A stretch of 63,510 bases of DNA from SAT2750 sp964476375 (lineage in GTDB: Bacteria; Planctomycetota; Planctomycetia; Pirellulales; Pirellulaceae): positions 1 to 63,510 of the forward strand of contig CAYYZW010000323.1 of NCBI GenBank assembly GCA_964476375.1, read 5' to 3'. This document shows, one piece after another, positions 7,202 through 16,097 of this stretch. A program made the position numbers and the translations under genes. Below the pieces are notes generated by a model, which did no database searches, was not told the DNA's origin, and saw only the letters and a program-made list of their open reading frames with translations. Position 1 is the stretch's first letter. Each line of letters opens with the position of its first letter.

Positions 7202-9754
7202 GTGGCGGACTTTCTTCCTGGTATCCTGCTGACGGCTGTCCTGCTGCCACTGGTCTCATTTTTTGTGATCCTGGTGGCCGGAAACCGCCTGCGTGAGAAT
7301 GCGTCGACCGTGGCGACCGGTGCCATCCTGTTCAGTGCCGTGCTCTCCTTCATCAGCTTCTTCCTCTGGATTATCCAGCACAACGCGGCGATTTTTCCCG
7401 AGACTAATTCTCACGTCTCCCAGCTCCAGTCCAGCGCCGGGCCACTGACCCAGGTCGCCCTGGACGACCACGCCAGTGACCATGCCTCCAACGATGCTGC
7501 TCACGATCCGGCCGGAGACCATGGAGCCGCCGGCCACGGCGGGGAGAACGACAGGATTGACGCCCTGCACGGCGATTACTACCTGCTGGGACAATTCGGC
7601 AAGTTGCGTTTGACGATCAGTTACTACATCGACACGCTGACGCTCTGCATGTTCTGCATGGTGACATTGATCGCCACCCTGATCCACTTCTACGCCCAGG
7701 GCTACATGCACGAGGAGGTGGATGACGAGCTGACCGACCACGAGGTGCAGATGGAGGATGGATCAGATTTCAAGCGGCCTGGCCGTTACCATCGTTTCTT
7801 CCAGTTTCTCTCGCTCTTCTGCTTCAGCATGCTGGGACTGATACTTGCCGGCAACCTGGCCATGATCTTCGTCTTCTGGGAACTGGTGGGGATCTGTTCC
7901 TACTTCCTGATTGGTTTCTACGTGGAGCGGAAGAGTGCCTGCAACGCCGCCAACAAGGCATTCATCGTCAACCGCGTGGGGGACTTTGGCATGATCATCG
8001 GGCTGATGATCTTCTGGACCGGTTTTGGAACGCTCGCCTTTGGTGACTACAAGGACGATCAGGGCCAGGTCACCGAGCAGGGCCTTTTCAGCATGGCGCG
8101 GCCGGCCGAACATCACCACCAGTTGACCACCCCCGACGGCCTGGTCCGTCTCTCCGCCCGCAGTGAACTGCGTGAGGCGGTCCAGCATAAACGAGCAGAG
8201 CTTCTCCGCTCCGGCAGGGACCTGGACAGGGACGCACGGCAGGAGCTGATCACCGCCAGGGTCGCGGAATTACGGAACGACGATCCAGATGATGACAGCC
8301 GGCCCCATTATGGTTACTGGCTCTTGATTGTCGGGGGCCTGGGTATTTTCTGCGGCTGCGTGGGCAAGAGTGCCCAGTTCCCGCTCCATGTCTGGCTCCC
8401 CGACGCAATGGAGGGGCCCACACCGGTCTCCGCCCTGGTTCACTCGGCCACGATGGTGGCAGCGGGGGTTTACCTGGTAGCCCGTTTCTTCCCGCTCTTT
8501 GCCGCCGAGGTTCTGCTGGTGATTGCGGTGATCGGCGTGATTACCCTTTTCCTGGCAGCGACGATTGCCATCACGGCAACCGACATCAAACGCGTGCTGG
8601 CCTATTCCACGATCAGCCAGTTGGGATACATGATGATGGCGCTGGGCATGGGTGCCTGGGCTGCCGGGGTCTTTCACCTGATCACACACGCCTTTTTCAA
8701 GAGCCTGTTGTTCATGTGTTCCGGCTCCGTGATCCATGCAGTCCATACCAACGAGATGACCGAGATGGGAGGGCTGAGGCACAAGATGCCCTGGACCGCC
8801 TACACGATGCTTGTCGGTTGCCTGGCGATCGCCGGTGCCGGGATTCCCTTCGTGATCGGCTTCAGCGGCTACTACTCCAAGGACGCGATCCTGGAGCAGG
8901 CGTTCTCATTCTGGCAATACAATAACTCGGCAGTGGCGGGTATTTTCTTCTGGCTGGCGGCCGCTGGTGCGGCGATCACCGCCTTTTACATGTTCCGGCT
9001 CTGGTTCATGACCTTTGCCGGCCAGCCGCGGAATGAGCATCGCTTTGAACACGCCCACGAGTCCCCCCGCGTGATGTACGTGCCACTGGTCATCCTGGCC
9101 TTTTTTGCCACCACGATCGGCTGGAAAACACCTGGTTTCTTTGGACTGGGCAACTTCCATCTCACCGGCCTGTTGGAAACAGCTCGTCCTGACGGAGTCC
9201 ATGGCACAATGGAAGGACTCTTTACATCACTTGCCTGGCCTGACGAGCATGCCAGCCATGCCTGGGCTATCCGCCTGCCGGTCACACTGCTGGCCTTTTC
9301 CACCGCGGTCCTGGGAATCATCCTGGCCTCGGTCTTTTACCTGGTCCGCTGGCTGAACCCGGACGAGGTCCGTGATTCACTTCCCCTCTCACACCGGTTC
9401 CTGGTCAACAAGTGGTACTTTGACGAACTTTATGACCTGGTCTTTGTCAAACCGGCCCACCTCTGTGGGGCTGTCGTGGGGATGATTGACCGTTATGTCC
9501 TGGACGGCCTGGTTCACCTTTGTGCCTCCCTGACCCGCACAATCTCAGTTTACTGGGACCTGATAGCCGACAAGTCGATCGTCGATGGCCTGGTCAACCT
9601 GACGGCAAACTGGACACACAGGGTCGGACTGGCACTGCGAAACGTTCAGACAGGTCGAATTCGACAGTACGTGATGTTTATCGTGGTCGCGGCGGTAGCC
9701 CTGTTCATGGTCATCAGTTTTTTCTTTAGCAGTCCTGCCAGTGCAGGACGATGA
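7202..9754 (+). CDS. nuoL: NADH-quinone oxidoreductase subunit L with large hydrophilic insertions
   Basis: NuoL is the distal antiporter-like, proton-pumping subunit with the long lateral helix. Core motifs are WELVGICSYFLIGFY (Glu227), VGKSAQFPLHVWLPDAMEGP (Lys389), TPVSALVHSATMVAAGVYL and ITATDIKRVLAYSTISQLGY. At 850 aa it is far longer than the usual 610-650. The excess lies in three loops: about 66-122 (Asp/His/Gly-rich), about 171-193 (acidic) and about 282-368 (charged and helical). By homology to E. coli topology, the first and third face the periplasm. The start is GTG 7202, two bases after the nuoK stop. Confidence 0.96.
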   Translation: MADFLPGILLTAVLLPLVSFFVILVAGNRLRENASTVATGAILFSAVLSFISFFLWIIQHNAAIFPETNSHVSQLQSSAGPLTQVALDDHASDHASNDAAHDPAGDHGAAGHGGENDRIDALHGDYYLLGQFGKLRLTISYYIDTLTLCMFCMVTLIATLIHFYAQGYMHEEVDDELTDHEVQMEDGSDFKRPGRYHRFFQFLSLFCFSMLGLILAGNLAMIFVFWELVGICSYFLIGFYVERKSACNAANKAFIVNRVGDFGMIIGLMIFWTGFGTLAFGDYKDDQGQVTEQGLFSMARPAEHHHQLTTPDGLVRLSARSELREAVQHKRAELLRSGRDLDRDARQELITARVAELRNDDPDDDSRPHYGYWLLIVGGLGIFCGCVGKSAQFPLHVWLPDAMEGPTPVSALVHSATMVAAGVYLVARFFPLFAAEVLLVIAVIGVITLFLAATIAITATDIKRVLAYSTISQLGYMMMALGMGAWAAGVFHLITHAFFKSLLFMCSGSVIHAVHTNEMTEMGGLRHKMPWTAYTMLVGCLAIAGAGIPFVIGFSGYYSKDAILEQAFSFWQYNNSAVAGIFFWLAAAGAAITAFYMFRLWFMTFAGQPRNEHRFEHAHESPRVMYVPLVILAFFATTIGWKTPGFFGLGNFHLTGLLETARPDGVHGTMEGLFTSLAWPDEHASHAWAIRLPVTLLAFSTAVLGIILASVFYLVRWLNPDEVRDSLPLSHRFLVNKWYFDELYDLVFVKPAHLCGAVVGMIDRYVLDGLVHLCASLTRTISVYWDLIADKSIVDGLVNLTANWTHRVGLALRNVQTGRIRQYVMFIVVAAVALFMVISFFFSSPASAGR

Positions 9755-9843
9755 CGGCAACGGATGTCCCCAGACAAGGATGAAGGATTCACAAACCCAG
9801 ACGGGACCCGACGAGATCCCTCACCAATCGGAATTGAAATAAT

Positions 9844-11796
9844 ATGGCGACTCTTCTACTTAGCTTGATTGTCTTTCTGCCGGCCCTCGGTGCCCTGATC
9901 CTCGCCCTCTGTCCCGGCACGGTGGACGAGGACCAGCAGGCTCGACGGAACGACCTTTTCCGCATCACCACGCTGGTGATCACGATCGCCGTCTTCGCGC
10001 TGGCCATCTTCACTTTCTTCGGGTTGTCCGAGACCGCCTTTAATTCCTCCGCCGGAAAAATGCAGGATGTCTTTAATGCCAGCTGGATTCCTTCATTCAA
10101 CATCGATTACTTCATGGGGATCGACGGGATCAGCTTCCCGCTAATCATGCTCACGGCCCTGATCAGCATGCTGGCCATGGCCGCCAGCTGGTCGATCAAG
10201 AAGCACGTCAAGGGATACTGCATCCTTTTCCTGTTACTGGAAACAGGCATGCTCGGTGTCTTCCTGTCACTGGACTTCTTCCTGTTTTATGTCTTCTGGG
10301 AAGTCATGCTGCTGCCAATGTACTTCCTGATCGGCATCTGGGGTGGCCCTCGCCGCGAGTACGCGGCCATCAAGTTCTTCCTCTTCACCCTTGTCGGCAG
10401 TGTCCTGATGCTGGTCGCAATCCTGATGCTCTACTTCAAGAGTGACCTGGTAGAACTGGCCAAGGTGACGAATGTCCGCCCCAACGTGGCCGAGGCGGGC
10501 CAGCTGGACCAGGTGGACTCGGACGGGAAGAACGGGATCTGGAAGGACTGTCATGTTTCCAGCAGTGCGCTGGAAAAGACGTATGTCGAGCTCGCCAGGG
10601 ACAACAAGACCGGGGCCCATGAACCGGTCCACACGTTTAACCTGCTGGCCCTGGCGGCGATGGGACAACACACCGACCTGTTTAGTCCAACCTGGCAACG
10701 GTGGGCATTCCTGCTACTGCTGATCGGCTTCATTATCAAGGTGCCATCTGTCCCCTTCCATACCTGGCTCCCCGATGCGCACGTGGAAGCTCCCACGCCG
10801 ATCTCAATGATCCTGGCGGGCGTACTGCTCAAGATGGGGGGATACGGGATTATCCGTATCTGCTATCCGATCTGTCCTCACGGCGGTTACGACCTGGCAT
10901 GGCTGGTCTGCGGACTGGGTGTCGTCAGCATGGTCTATGGTGCATTCGCGGCCCTTGCCCAGACCGACTTCAAGCGACTGGTCGCGTACAGCAGCGTGAG
11001 CCACATGGGGTACGTGATGCTCGGCCTGGGAGTCTGGTCAGCGTCCAGTCCCGAGTACATCACAGACTACTGGGCCCAGGGTGTCACCGGCGCGATGTTC
11101 CAGATGATCGGCCACGGTATCAGTTCTGCCGGCATGTTTTTCATGGTCGGTATCATCTACGACCGGGTCCATCACCGGAACCTGAAAGAATTCGGTGGAC
11201 TCTACGGAAAGATGCCATTTTACACGGCAATGGCCATCGGGCTGTTCTTTGCCGGACTGGGGCTTCCCGGCCTCTGCGGCTTCATCGGGGAGGTCCTGGT
11301 TGTTTTCTCGGTCTGGAATTACAGTATCCTGCTTGCCGTCATCGCCGCCTCGGTGGTGATTCTCACAGCCGGCTATATTCTCTGGTGCCTGCAGCGGGTT
11401 TACCTGGGCCCGGAATACCTTGGCCCCCACGAGGAAGAACTGACTCCTTGCAGCACACGGGAAAAATCAGTTGGATGCATCCTGCTGGCGCTGGCCATCC
11501 TGTTTGGCGTCTTCCCACACCACACGGTACTCAAGTTCATGGATGACACCATCGAGCAACAGGTCCAGGACCTGGCTGACTGGACAGAGAATGTCAAGGA
11601 GCTTCCAGCATTGAGCGAGGACCTGGAAGCGGATGAAGGAGAGCCTGCACCGGACACGACACCACCGGGGACCCCCGACGAGGACGCCACCGCGGCGACC
11701 AGCGGACGTTCACCACCTGGCACAGTCGCCCTGGGATTCCAACAGCGAAAAACCCCCCTGGAGGATGCCGGCCCCCTGACGGCACTTGCCCCCTAG
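9844..11796 (+). CDS. nuoM: NADH-quinone oxidoreductase subunit M with insertion and long tail
   Basis: NuoM is the middle antiporter-like pump subunit. Motifs seen are FLFYVFWEVMLLPMYFLIG (TM5 Glu153), IKVPSVPFHTWLPDAHVEAP (Lys299), TPISMILAGVLLKMGGYG and DFKRLVAYSSVSHMGYVMLG. At 650 aa it is longer than the usual 490-530 aa. A hydrophilic insertion of about 60 residues (203-262) lies after TM6, and a Pro/Glu/Thr-rich tail covers about 575-650. The ATG at 9844 follows an 89-bp gap after nuoL. Confidence 0.96.
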   Translation: MATLLLSLIVFLPALGALILALCPGTVDEDQQARRNDLFRITTLVITIAVFALAIFTFFGLSETAFNSSAGKMQDVFNASWIPSFNIDYFMGIDGISFPLIMLTALISMLAMAASWSIKKHVKGYCILFLLLETGMLGVFLSLDFFLFYVFWEVMLLPMYFLIGIWGGPRREYAAIKFFLFTLVGSVLMLVAILMLYFKSDLVELAKVTNVRPNVAEAGQLDQVDSDGKNGIWKDCHVSSSALEKTYVELARDNKTGAHEPVHTFNLLALAAMGQHTDLFSPTWQRWAFLLLLIGFIIKVPSVPFHTWLPDAHVEAPTPISMILAGVLLKMGGYGIIRICYPICPHGGYDLAWLVCGLGVVSMVYGAFAALAQTDFKRLVAYSSVSHMGYVMLGLGVWSASSPEYITDYWAQGVTGAMFQMIGHGISSAGMFFMVGIIYDRVHHRNLKEFGGLYGKMPFYTAMAIGLFFAGLGLPGLCGFIGEVLVVFSVWNYSILLAVIAASVVILTAGYILWCLQRVYLGPEYLGPHEEELTPCSTREKSVGCILLALAILFGVFPHHTVLKFMDDTIEQQVQDLADWTENVKELPALSEDLEADEGEPAPDTTPPGTPDEDATAATSGRSPPGTVALGFQQRKTPLEDAGPLTALAP

Positions 11797-11805
11797 CACC
11801 TGCCA

Positions 11806-11822
11806 GACCTCCCCGGGAGGTC
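11806..11822 (+). other. Intercistronic stem-loop between nuoM and nuoN
   Basis: GACCTCC and GGAGGTC form a perfect 7-bp stem around a CCG loop. It begins 10 bp after the nuoM stop and ends 25 bp before the nuoN GTG. The 3' arm contains GGAGG but is too far from the start to be its ribosome site. It could protect the upstream mRNA end or tune nuoN expression. Confidence 0.4.
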
Positions 11823-11847
11823 CTGGACCGAGAGGATTCAAAACAAC

Positions 11848-13674
11848 GTGAACCTGCACGACCTGGTAAATGAGCTGATCTTCGACGCCAAGGGGGGGGC
11901 CTTCGCATCCTCCAGCATCGGGCTGTTCCTGCCCGAGTTAATGATCTGCCTGACGATCTGCCTGCTGCTCCTTATCCGCGTGATGGATAACCAGCGGCGG
12001 ATCTCCATGTTCTGGGTGGCACTGGTCGGGGCGGGAGCGGCACTTGTCCTGGCAGGACCCCACCGACTGCTTGTCGATATCGTGGATTCGGACGCCTACA
12101 TACATGGCAGCATTCAGTCGATCCACCGGGTGGAGATTTTTACCGGGATGCTGGTCGTCGACCGGTTCACGGTCATGATGCGGTCACTGCTATTGATCTC
12201 GGTGCTGATCTTTTTGGTCATGACCCGCCTGTCCGGTATTCCCGACAAGCAGGACAGTGCCGACATCTACACGCTGGTCCTCGGTGCCACGCTGGGAATG
12301 TTCCTGATGGTATCGGCCAACCACCTGTTGATGATCTTCCTGGCAATCGAGATGGCCAGTGTTCCCTCCTATGTCCTGGCAGGGATGCTCAAGGGCCGTC
12401 GGACGGGAAGTGAAGCGGCCCTCAAGTACGCCATTTATGGTGCGGGGACAGCCGGCGTGATGCTCTATGGCATCAGCCTGGTCTGTGGGCTGGTTGGTAG
12501 CGCCCACCTCCCCACCATGGCCACCCTGCTTGCGGAACAACTCCCCACGTTCGGGAGTGGAGAACTGATGGTACTTTCCCTTGGCGGCCTGATGCTGGGC
12601 GTCGGGCTGGCCTTCAAACTTTCAGCCGTCCCCTTCCATTTCTGGTGCCCGGATGTCTTTCACGGTGCCTGTGCCGAGGTCAACAGTTTCCTCAGCGTCA
12701 CCTCCAAGGCCGCTGCCCTGGCGCTCCTGGTACGTGTCGCCATCGGTTTCGGAATGGTCCCCCCGGAGGGTTTCCAGGCCGGGGAAGACTGGACGACAGG
12801 CCGGGTCGCTGCAGTGGTTCACCAGGAGATCGACGAGGGAGCGCTGTTCGCCATCGAGGACAAGCACGATACGGCAGGAGCGGAGGACGGATCCCACCAG
12901 GCCACGCCCCCAACAGGGGATGACATCCGCCAACAGCAGATCTCGGCACTCGGACCGGTTCGCACCTTCATCGGCCGCCTGATCGCGCTGATCGCGGTCA
13001 TCACGTGTACTTTTGGCAACCTGACCGCGTATGGCCAGAACAATATCAAACGGTTGCTGGCTTACTCGACCATCGCCCACGCCGGTTACATGATGATGGC
13101 AATTCCCGCGTTGATGGAACTGGCCGGTGTTGATCCGGCCGGGGCGGAACAGGCGATTGCCGGACTGCTGATCTACATCGTCGTCTATGTCTTCATGAAC
13201 ATGGGTGCTTTTGCCGTGGTCGCTTTTATTCGAAACATGACTGGAAGCGAGGAGATCTCGGACTACCGTGGCTTGATCAAAAGTTCCCCGGGGATCGCCA
13301 TCTGTTTCACGCTGATGCTCTTTAGCCTGGTCGGCTTGCCCCCGCTGGCCGGATTCATTGGCAAGTTCGCAATTTTTGCCTCCCTGGCAGAGGGTTTCAC
13401 CACCACCGGCCAGGGATACCTGATGGCCCTGCTTCTTTTCGGTGGAGTGAACACGGCATTGAGCCTGTTTTACTACCTCCGTGTCGTCAAGGTCATGATT
13501 CTCGAAGATCCCCCCGATCCCCTGCCGCTTCCACTGCCCCTGGGACAGTCCGGTGGCGGCCGCTTTGTCCTCCTGTTATCCATCCCCACAGCCCTGTTGA
13601 TGCTGGCCTGGGAACCGGTGAGTGACTGTGCCACCTCGGCCGCCCTCTTCCTGGTCCAGCAATTGCCACTTTAG
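11848..13674 (+). CDS. nuoN: NADH-quinone oxidoreductase subunit N with insertion
   Basis: NuoN is the proximal antiporter-like membrane subunit. Motifs include LLMIFLAIEMASVPSYVLAG (Glu168), AFKLSAVPFHFWCPDVFHGA (Lys257), QNNIKRLLAYSTIAHAGYMM (near Lys401) and SLVGLPPLAGFIGKF. At 608 aa it exceeds the usual 480-500 aa. A hydrophilic insert of about 65 residues (304-369), rich in Asp, Glu and Gln, lies between the helices equivalent to TM8 and TM9. It is the last gene of the complex I cluster and starts at GTG 11848. Confidence 0.96.
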   Translation: MNLHDLVNELIFDAKGGAFASSSIGLFLPELMICLTICLLLLIRVMDNQRRISMFWVALVGAGAALVLAGPHRLLVDIVDSDAYIHGSIQSIHRVEIFTGMLVVDRFTVMMRSLLLISVLIFLVMTRLSGIPDKQDSADIYTLVLGATLGMFLMVSANHLLMIFLAIEMASVPSYVLAGMLKGRRTGSEAALKYAIYGAGTAGVMLYGISLVCGLVGSAHLPTMATLLAEQLPTFGSGELMVLSLGGLMLGVGLAFKLSAVPFHFWCPDVFHGACAEVNSFLSVTSKAAALALLVRVAIGFGMVPPEGFQAGEDWTTGRVAAVVHQEIDEGALFAIEDKHDTAGAEDGSHQATPPTGDDIRQQQISALGPVRTFIGRLIALIAVITCTFGNLTAYGQNNIKRLLAYSTIAHAGYMMMAIPALMELAGVDPAGAEQAIAGLLIYIVVYVFMNMGAFAVVAFIRNMTGSEEISDYRGLIKSSPGIAICFTLMLFSLVGLPPLAGFIGKFAIFASLAEGFTTTGQGYLMALLLFGGVNTALSLFYYLRVVKVMILEDPPDPLPLPLPLGQSGGGRFVLLLSIPTALLMLAWEPVSDCATSAALFLVQQLPL

Positions 13675-13699
13675 AACCTGTCTCCCTGTAAACGCAACG

Positions 13700-14128
13700 A
13701 TGCTCAAATCGCCCCAGACCTGTGCCTCGCTCAACCGGCTTTCGGTCGCCCATCACCGTTCACTGCCGGTTTATCTCCAGTATGCTCCACCCTGGATCAA
13801 CCGGGATGCCGAGGAGGTCAAGCTGGTACTGGAACAGATCGTCAGTGACCAGGAAGCGACTGTCGACCGGGTCAGCACGATGATCCAGGATGCAGGGGAG
13901 GACGTCGATCCCGGGGAATTCCCGATTGAATTCACGGGCCTGCATGATCTCTCGCTTGACTACCTGTTGTCCAGGATGGTGAAGGGCCAGCGAGAGATTG
14001 TCTCAGTCTGCGAGCAAGCGGTCAGCGAGCTTGCGGCCGATGCGCTGGCACAAGCAGTTGCCCAGGAAGCTGTCGGTGCTGCCAAAGCGCATCTTGATTC
14101 GCTGCTGGAACTGGCTGGCGGTGCATAG
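13700..14128 (+). CDS. Conserved-looking small helical protein, function unknown
   Basis: I do not recognise this 142-aa protein with certainty. I chose ATG 13700; an upstream start at GTG 13622 would overlap nuoN and add a Pro/Ser-rich stretch unlike protein. From residue 20 the sequence reads as four amphipathic helices with regularly spaced Glu, Asp and His (EEVKLVLEQIVSDQEATVDR, FTGLHDLSLDYLLSRMVKGQ, QREIVSVCEQAVSELA). This suggests a four-helix bundle of the ferritin-like kind, but I cannot assign metal ligands. It lies 25 bp after nuoN and 22 bp before tatD, so it may be co-transcribed with both. Confidence 0.7.
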   Translation: MLKSPQTCASLNRLSVAHHRSLPVYLQYAPPWINRDAEEVKLVLEQIVSDQEATVDRVSTMIQDAGEDVDPGEFPIEFTGLHDLSLDYLLSRMVKGQREIVSVCEQAVSELAADALAQAVAQEAVGAAKAHLDSLLELAGGA

Positions 14129-14150
14129 CACGGTCAATCGACATGCTCAC

Positions 14151-14945
14151 ATGCCCATGTCCCTTTTTGATACACACCTGCACCTGGATGACGAGCAATT
14201 CGCTGGACAGCGTGATGCGATTGTCCAGCGAGCGATCGAGGCAGGTGTCGAGACGATGGTCACCGTCGGCACAACCGCCGCCTCCAGTCATCTCTGCCTG
14301 AAACTGGCCGAACAACACGAAGCAGTCCATGCCGCGGTAGGTATCCAGCCGAATTACTGTGCCGAGGCAGCCGAGGGAGACTGGGACCAGATCCTGCAGA
14401 TGGCCGGGCAGGCGGGCGTGGTCGCGCTTGGCGAAACCGGCCTCGATCGTCACTGGGACTACTCCCCCCTGCAACTCCAGCAGGACTACTTTGATCGCCA
14501 CCTGCGATTGTCCCAGCAGACAGGACTCCCCTTCATCGTCCACATGCGCGAATCGGGACAGGAGATCCTGGAGATGCTTCAGGAGGCCCACAAGCGGGGA
14601 CCACTGCGAGGCGTGATGCATTCCTTCACCGGGGATCTGACGCTGATGCAGGACTGCATCGACCTGGGGATGTTCATCAGTTTTGCCGGCATGGTGACTT
14701 ACCGGAAATCCGACGAACTGCGCCAGGTTGCCCAGCATGTTCCCGACGACCGAATCCTGATCGAGACCGATGCTCCCTGGCTTTCCCCACATCCCTGCCG
14801 TGGCCAAAGACCCAATGAACCTGCCCTGCTTGTCCATACCGCCAGCTGCCTGGCGGAAGCCCGGGAAATGGAGATAGCGGGTTTTTCAAAGCTTATTTCC
14901 CGCAATGCAAGACTGTTTTTTGATCGCACCATGGTGAATCATTGA
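14151..14945 (+). CDS. tatD: TatD family metal-dependent hydrolase (3'-5' DNase)
   Basis: This is a TIM-barrel, amidohydrolase-like nuclease of the TatD/YcfH family, acting on DNA in the cytoplasm. Metal-site motifs are visible: FDTHLHLDD at the N-terminus, ALGETGLDRHWDYSPLQLQ, IVHMRESG, GVMHSFTGD and ILIETDAPWLSPHP. With ATG 14151 it is 264 aa, the usual size (the second Met at 14157 is equally possible). Upstream in-frame codons overlap the preceding gene and do not look coding. Confidence 0.95.
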   Translation: MPMSLFDTHLHLDDEQFAGQRDAIVQRAIEAGVETMVTVGTTAASSHLCLKLAEQHEAVHAAVGIQPNYCAEAAEGDWDQILQMAGQAGVVALGETGLDRHWDYSPLQLQQDYFDRHLRLSQQTGLPFIVHMRESGQEILEMLQEAHKRGPLRGVMHSFTGDLTLMQDCIDLGMFISFAGMVTYRKSDELRQVAQHVPDDRILIETDAPWLSPHPCRGQRPNEPALLVHTASCLAEAREMEIAGFSKLISRNARLFFDRTMVNH

Positions 14946-14964
14946 CAACCGGTCACCACTTACA

Positions 14965-15030
14965 TAGCCTGAGGGGCTACATGATGTGAGAGACAAGGGA
15001 TATACCATGCCGCTCCTTCCTGGCTGGTAT
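14965..15030 (+). other. Two tandem stem-loops after tatD
   Basis: The first is TAGCC-TGAGG-GGCTA (14965-14979). The second has the outer stem ATACCA / TGGTAT (15002-15007 and 15025-15030), extended inward by GCC / GGC past a one-base bulge. Neither is followed by a U-tract. They lie in the 191-bp gap between tatD and the FHA gene and could act as a processed 3' end or a weak terminator. Confidence 0.4.
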
Positions 15031-15136
15031 GTGGTGTGAGCCAGACTGGCTCTTTCGCCTGCTGCAGGACGCCCGCACCCGAGGTTGAACAGACCTGTTC
15101 ATTTTTTTGTCATCCACCCCACCCTGGATTCATACC

Positions 15137-15460
15137 ATGTCCGTTCTTCCTGCCTCCACAGCGAGCAGCCTGGCCCAGCTTGTTCCCGACGAGCCATCTG
15201 GCGAGAACGGGTGCATTCCCCTCCAGCAGTTCCCGGTCATGATCGGCCGTGGCGAGGACGCACAGTTTTCTTTCGAGGATCGCTGGCTGAGCCGACGGCA
15301 TTGCGAGATCGACTGTTTTGACGGCCAGCTTATCGTACGGGATCTTGGATCTCGACACGGAACCTATATCAACGACATGCAGATTGATGAAAGCCCACTC
15401 AACATCAACGACCAGCTGCGTATCGGCCTGACCAAGTTCACGGTCAAGTCCATCGACTAG
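15137..15460 (+). CDS. Stand-alone FHA domain protein
   Basis: This 107-aa protein consists almost entirely of a forkhead-associated (FHA) domain, a phosphothreonine-binding module. Conserved positions are visible: VMIGRGEDAQFSF (Gly-Arg), DRWLSRRHCEID (Ser-x-x-His) and VRDLGSRHGTYIN (Asn). I chose ATG 15137; the upstream in-frame GTG at 15107 adds only ten residues of unlikely sequence. Such small FHA proteins commonly read out Ser/Thr kinases. A kinase is encoded about 27 kb away in this window, but no direct link is visible. Confidence 0.9.
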   Translation: MSVLPASTASSLAQLVPDEPSGENGCIPLQQFPVMIGRGEDAQFSFEDRWLSRRHCEIDCFDGQLIVRDLGSRHGTYINDMQIDESPLNINDQLRIGLTKFTVKSID

Positions 15461-15490
15461 GGCCTCTCGCGGCGACCGGAGAACACGACA

Positions 15491-16087
15491 ATGGTAAAAA
15501 CAGCCAGTACGATGTTACCCCTGGGAACGCGTGCTCCCGATTTTTCGCTTCGCAATGTCGATGGACAGATGGTCTCGCTGTCCGATTTCCAGGGACGGCC
15601 GGCACTGCTGGTGATCTTCATGTGCAACCACTGTCCTTTTGTGAAGCACATCGCCGAACAACTGGCCCAGCTTGGCCGGGACTACCAGGGGGTGGGTGTT
15701 GGCATCGTCGCAATCAGTTCCAATGATATCGCCAACCACCCGGAAGACTCCCCCGAACAGATGATCCACGAGGTCGAACAAAGGGGATACTCTTTCCCCT
15801 ATCTGTATGATGAGGACCAGGATGTTGCCATTGCCTACCAGGCCGCCTGCACACCTGATTTCTACGTGTTTGATGGGGACCAGAAACTCGCCTATCGAGG
15901 TCAGCTCGACAGCAGCCGGCCCGATTCCGGTATCCCGGTAACGGGCCAGGACCTGCGGGCCGCGCTGGACGCCATCCTGGCAGGAGAACCGGCAGCAGAG
16001 CACCAGGTACCCAGTATCGGCTGCAACATCAAGTGGAAAGAGGGTGCCGAGCCGCAGTACTTCAATGCGGCCGGGATCGACGGGTGA
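15491..16087 (+). CDS. Thioredoxin family protein (AhpC/TSA-like redoxin)
   Basis: This 198-aa cytoplasmic redoxin opens with the peroxiredoxin-type LGTRAPDFSLRNVDGQMVSL and carries the active-site motif FMCNHCPFVKH (Cys45, Cys48). The fold continues through VAISSNDIANHPEDSPEQM and the cis-Pro region ACTPDFYVFD. The C-terminal PSIGCNIKW is typical of this CNHCP subgroup, which is often annotated as thioredoxin family or thiol-disulfide isomerase. No signal peptide is seen. It ends 10 bp from the convergent dehydrogenase gene. Confidence 0.92.
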   Translation: MVKTASTMLPLGTRAPDFSLRNVDGQMVSLSDFQGRPALLVIFMCNHCPFVKHIAEQLAQLGRDYQGVGVGIVAISSNDIANHPEDSPEQMIHEVEQRGYSFPYLYDEDQDVAIAYQAACTPDFYVFDGDQKLAYRGQLDSSRPDSGIPVTGQDLRAALDAILAGEPAAEHQVPSIGCNIKWKEGAEPQYFNAAGIDG

Positions 16088-16097
16088 ACGGTCCTCG

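Noticed and set aside
10701..11546. 281-aa open frame overlapping nuoM in another frame
   Set aside because: Arg/Gly/Pro-rich translation typical of an out-of-frame reading of a GC-rich gene.
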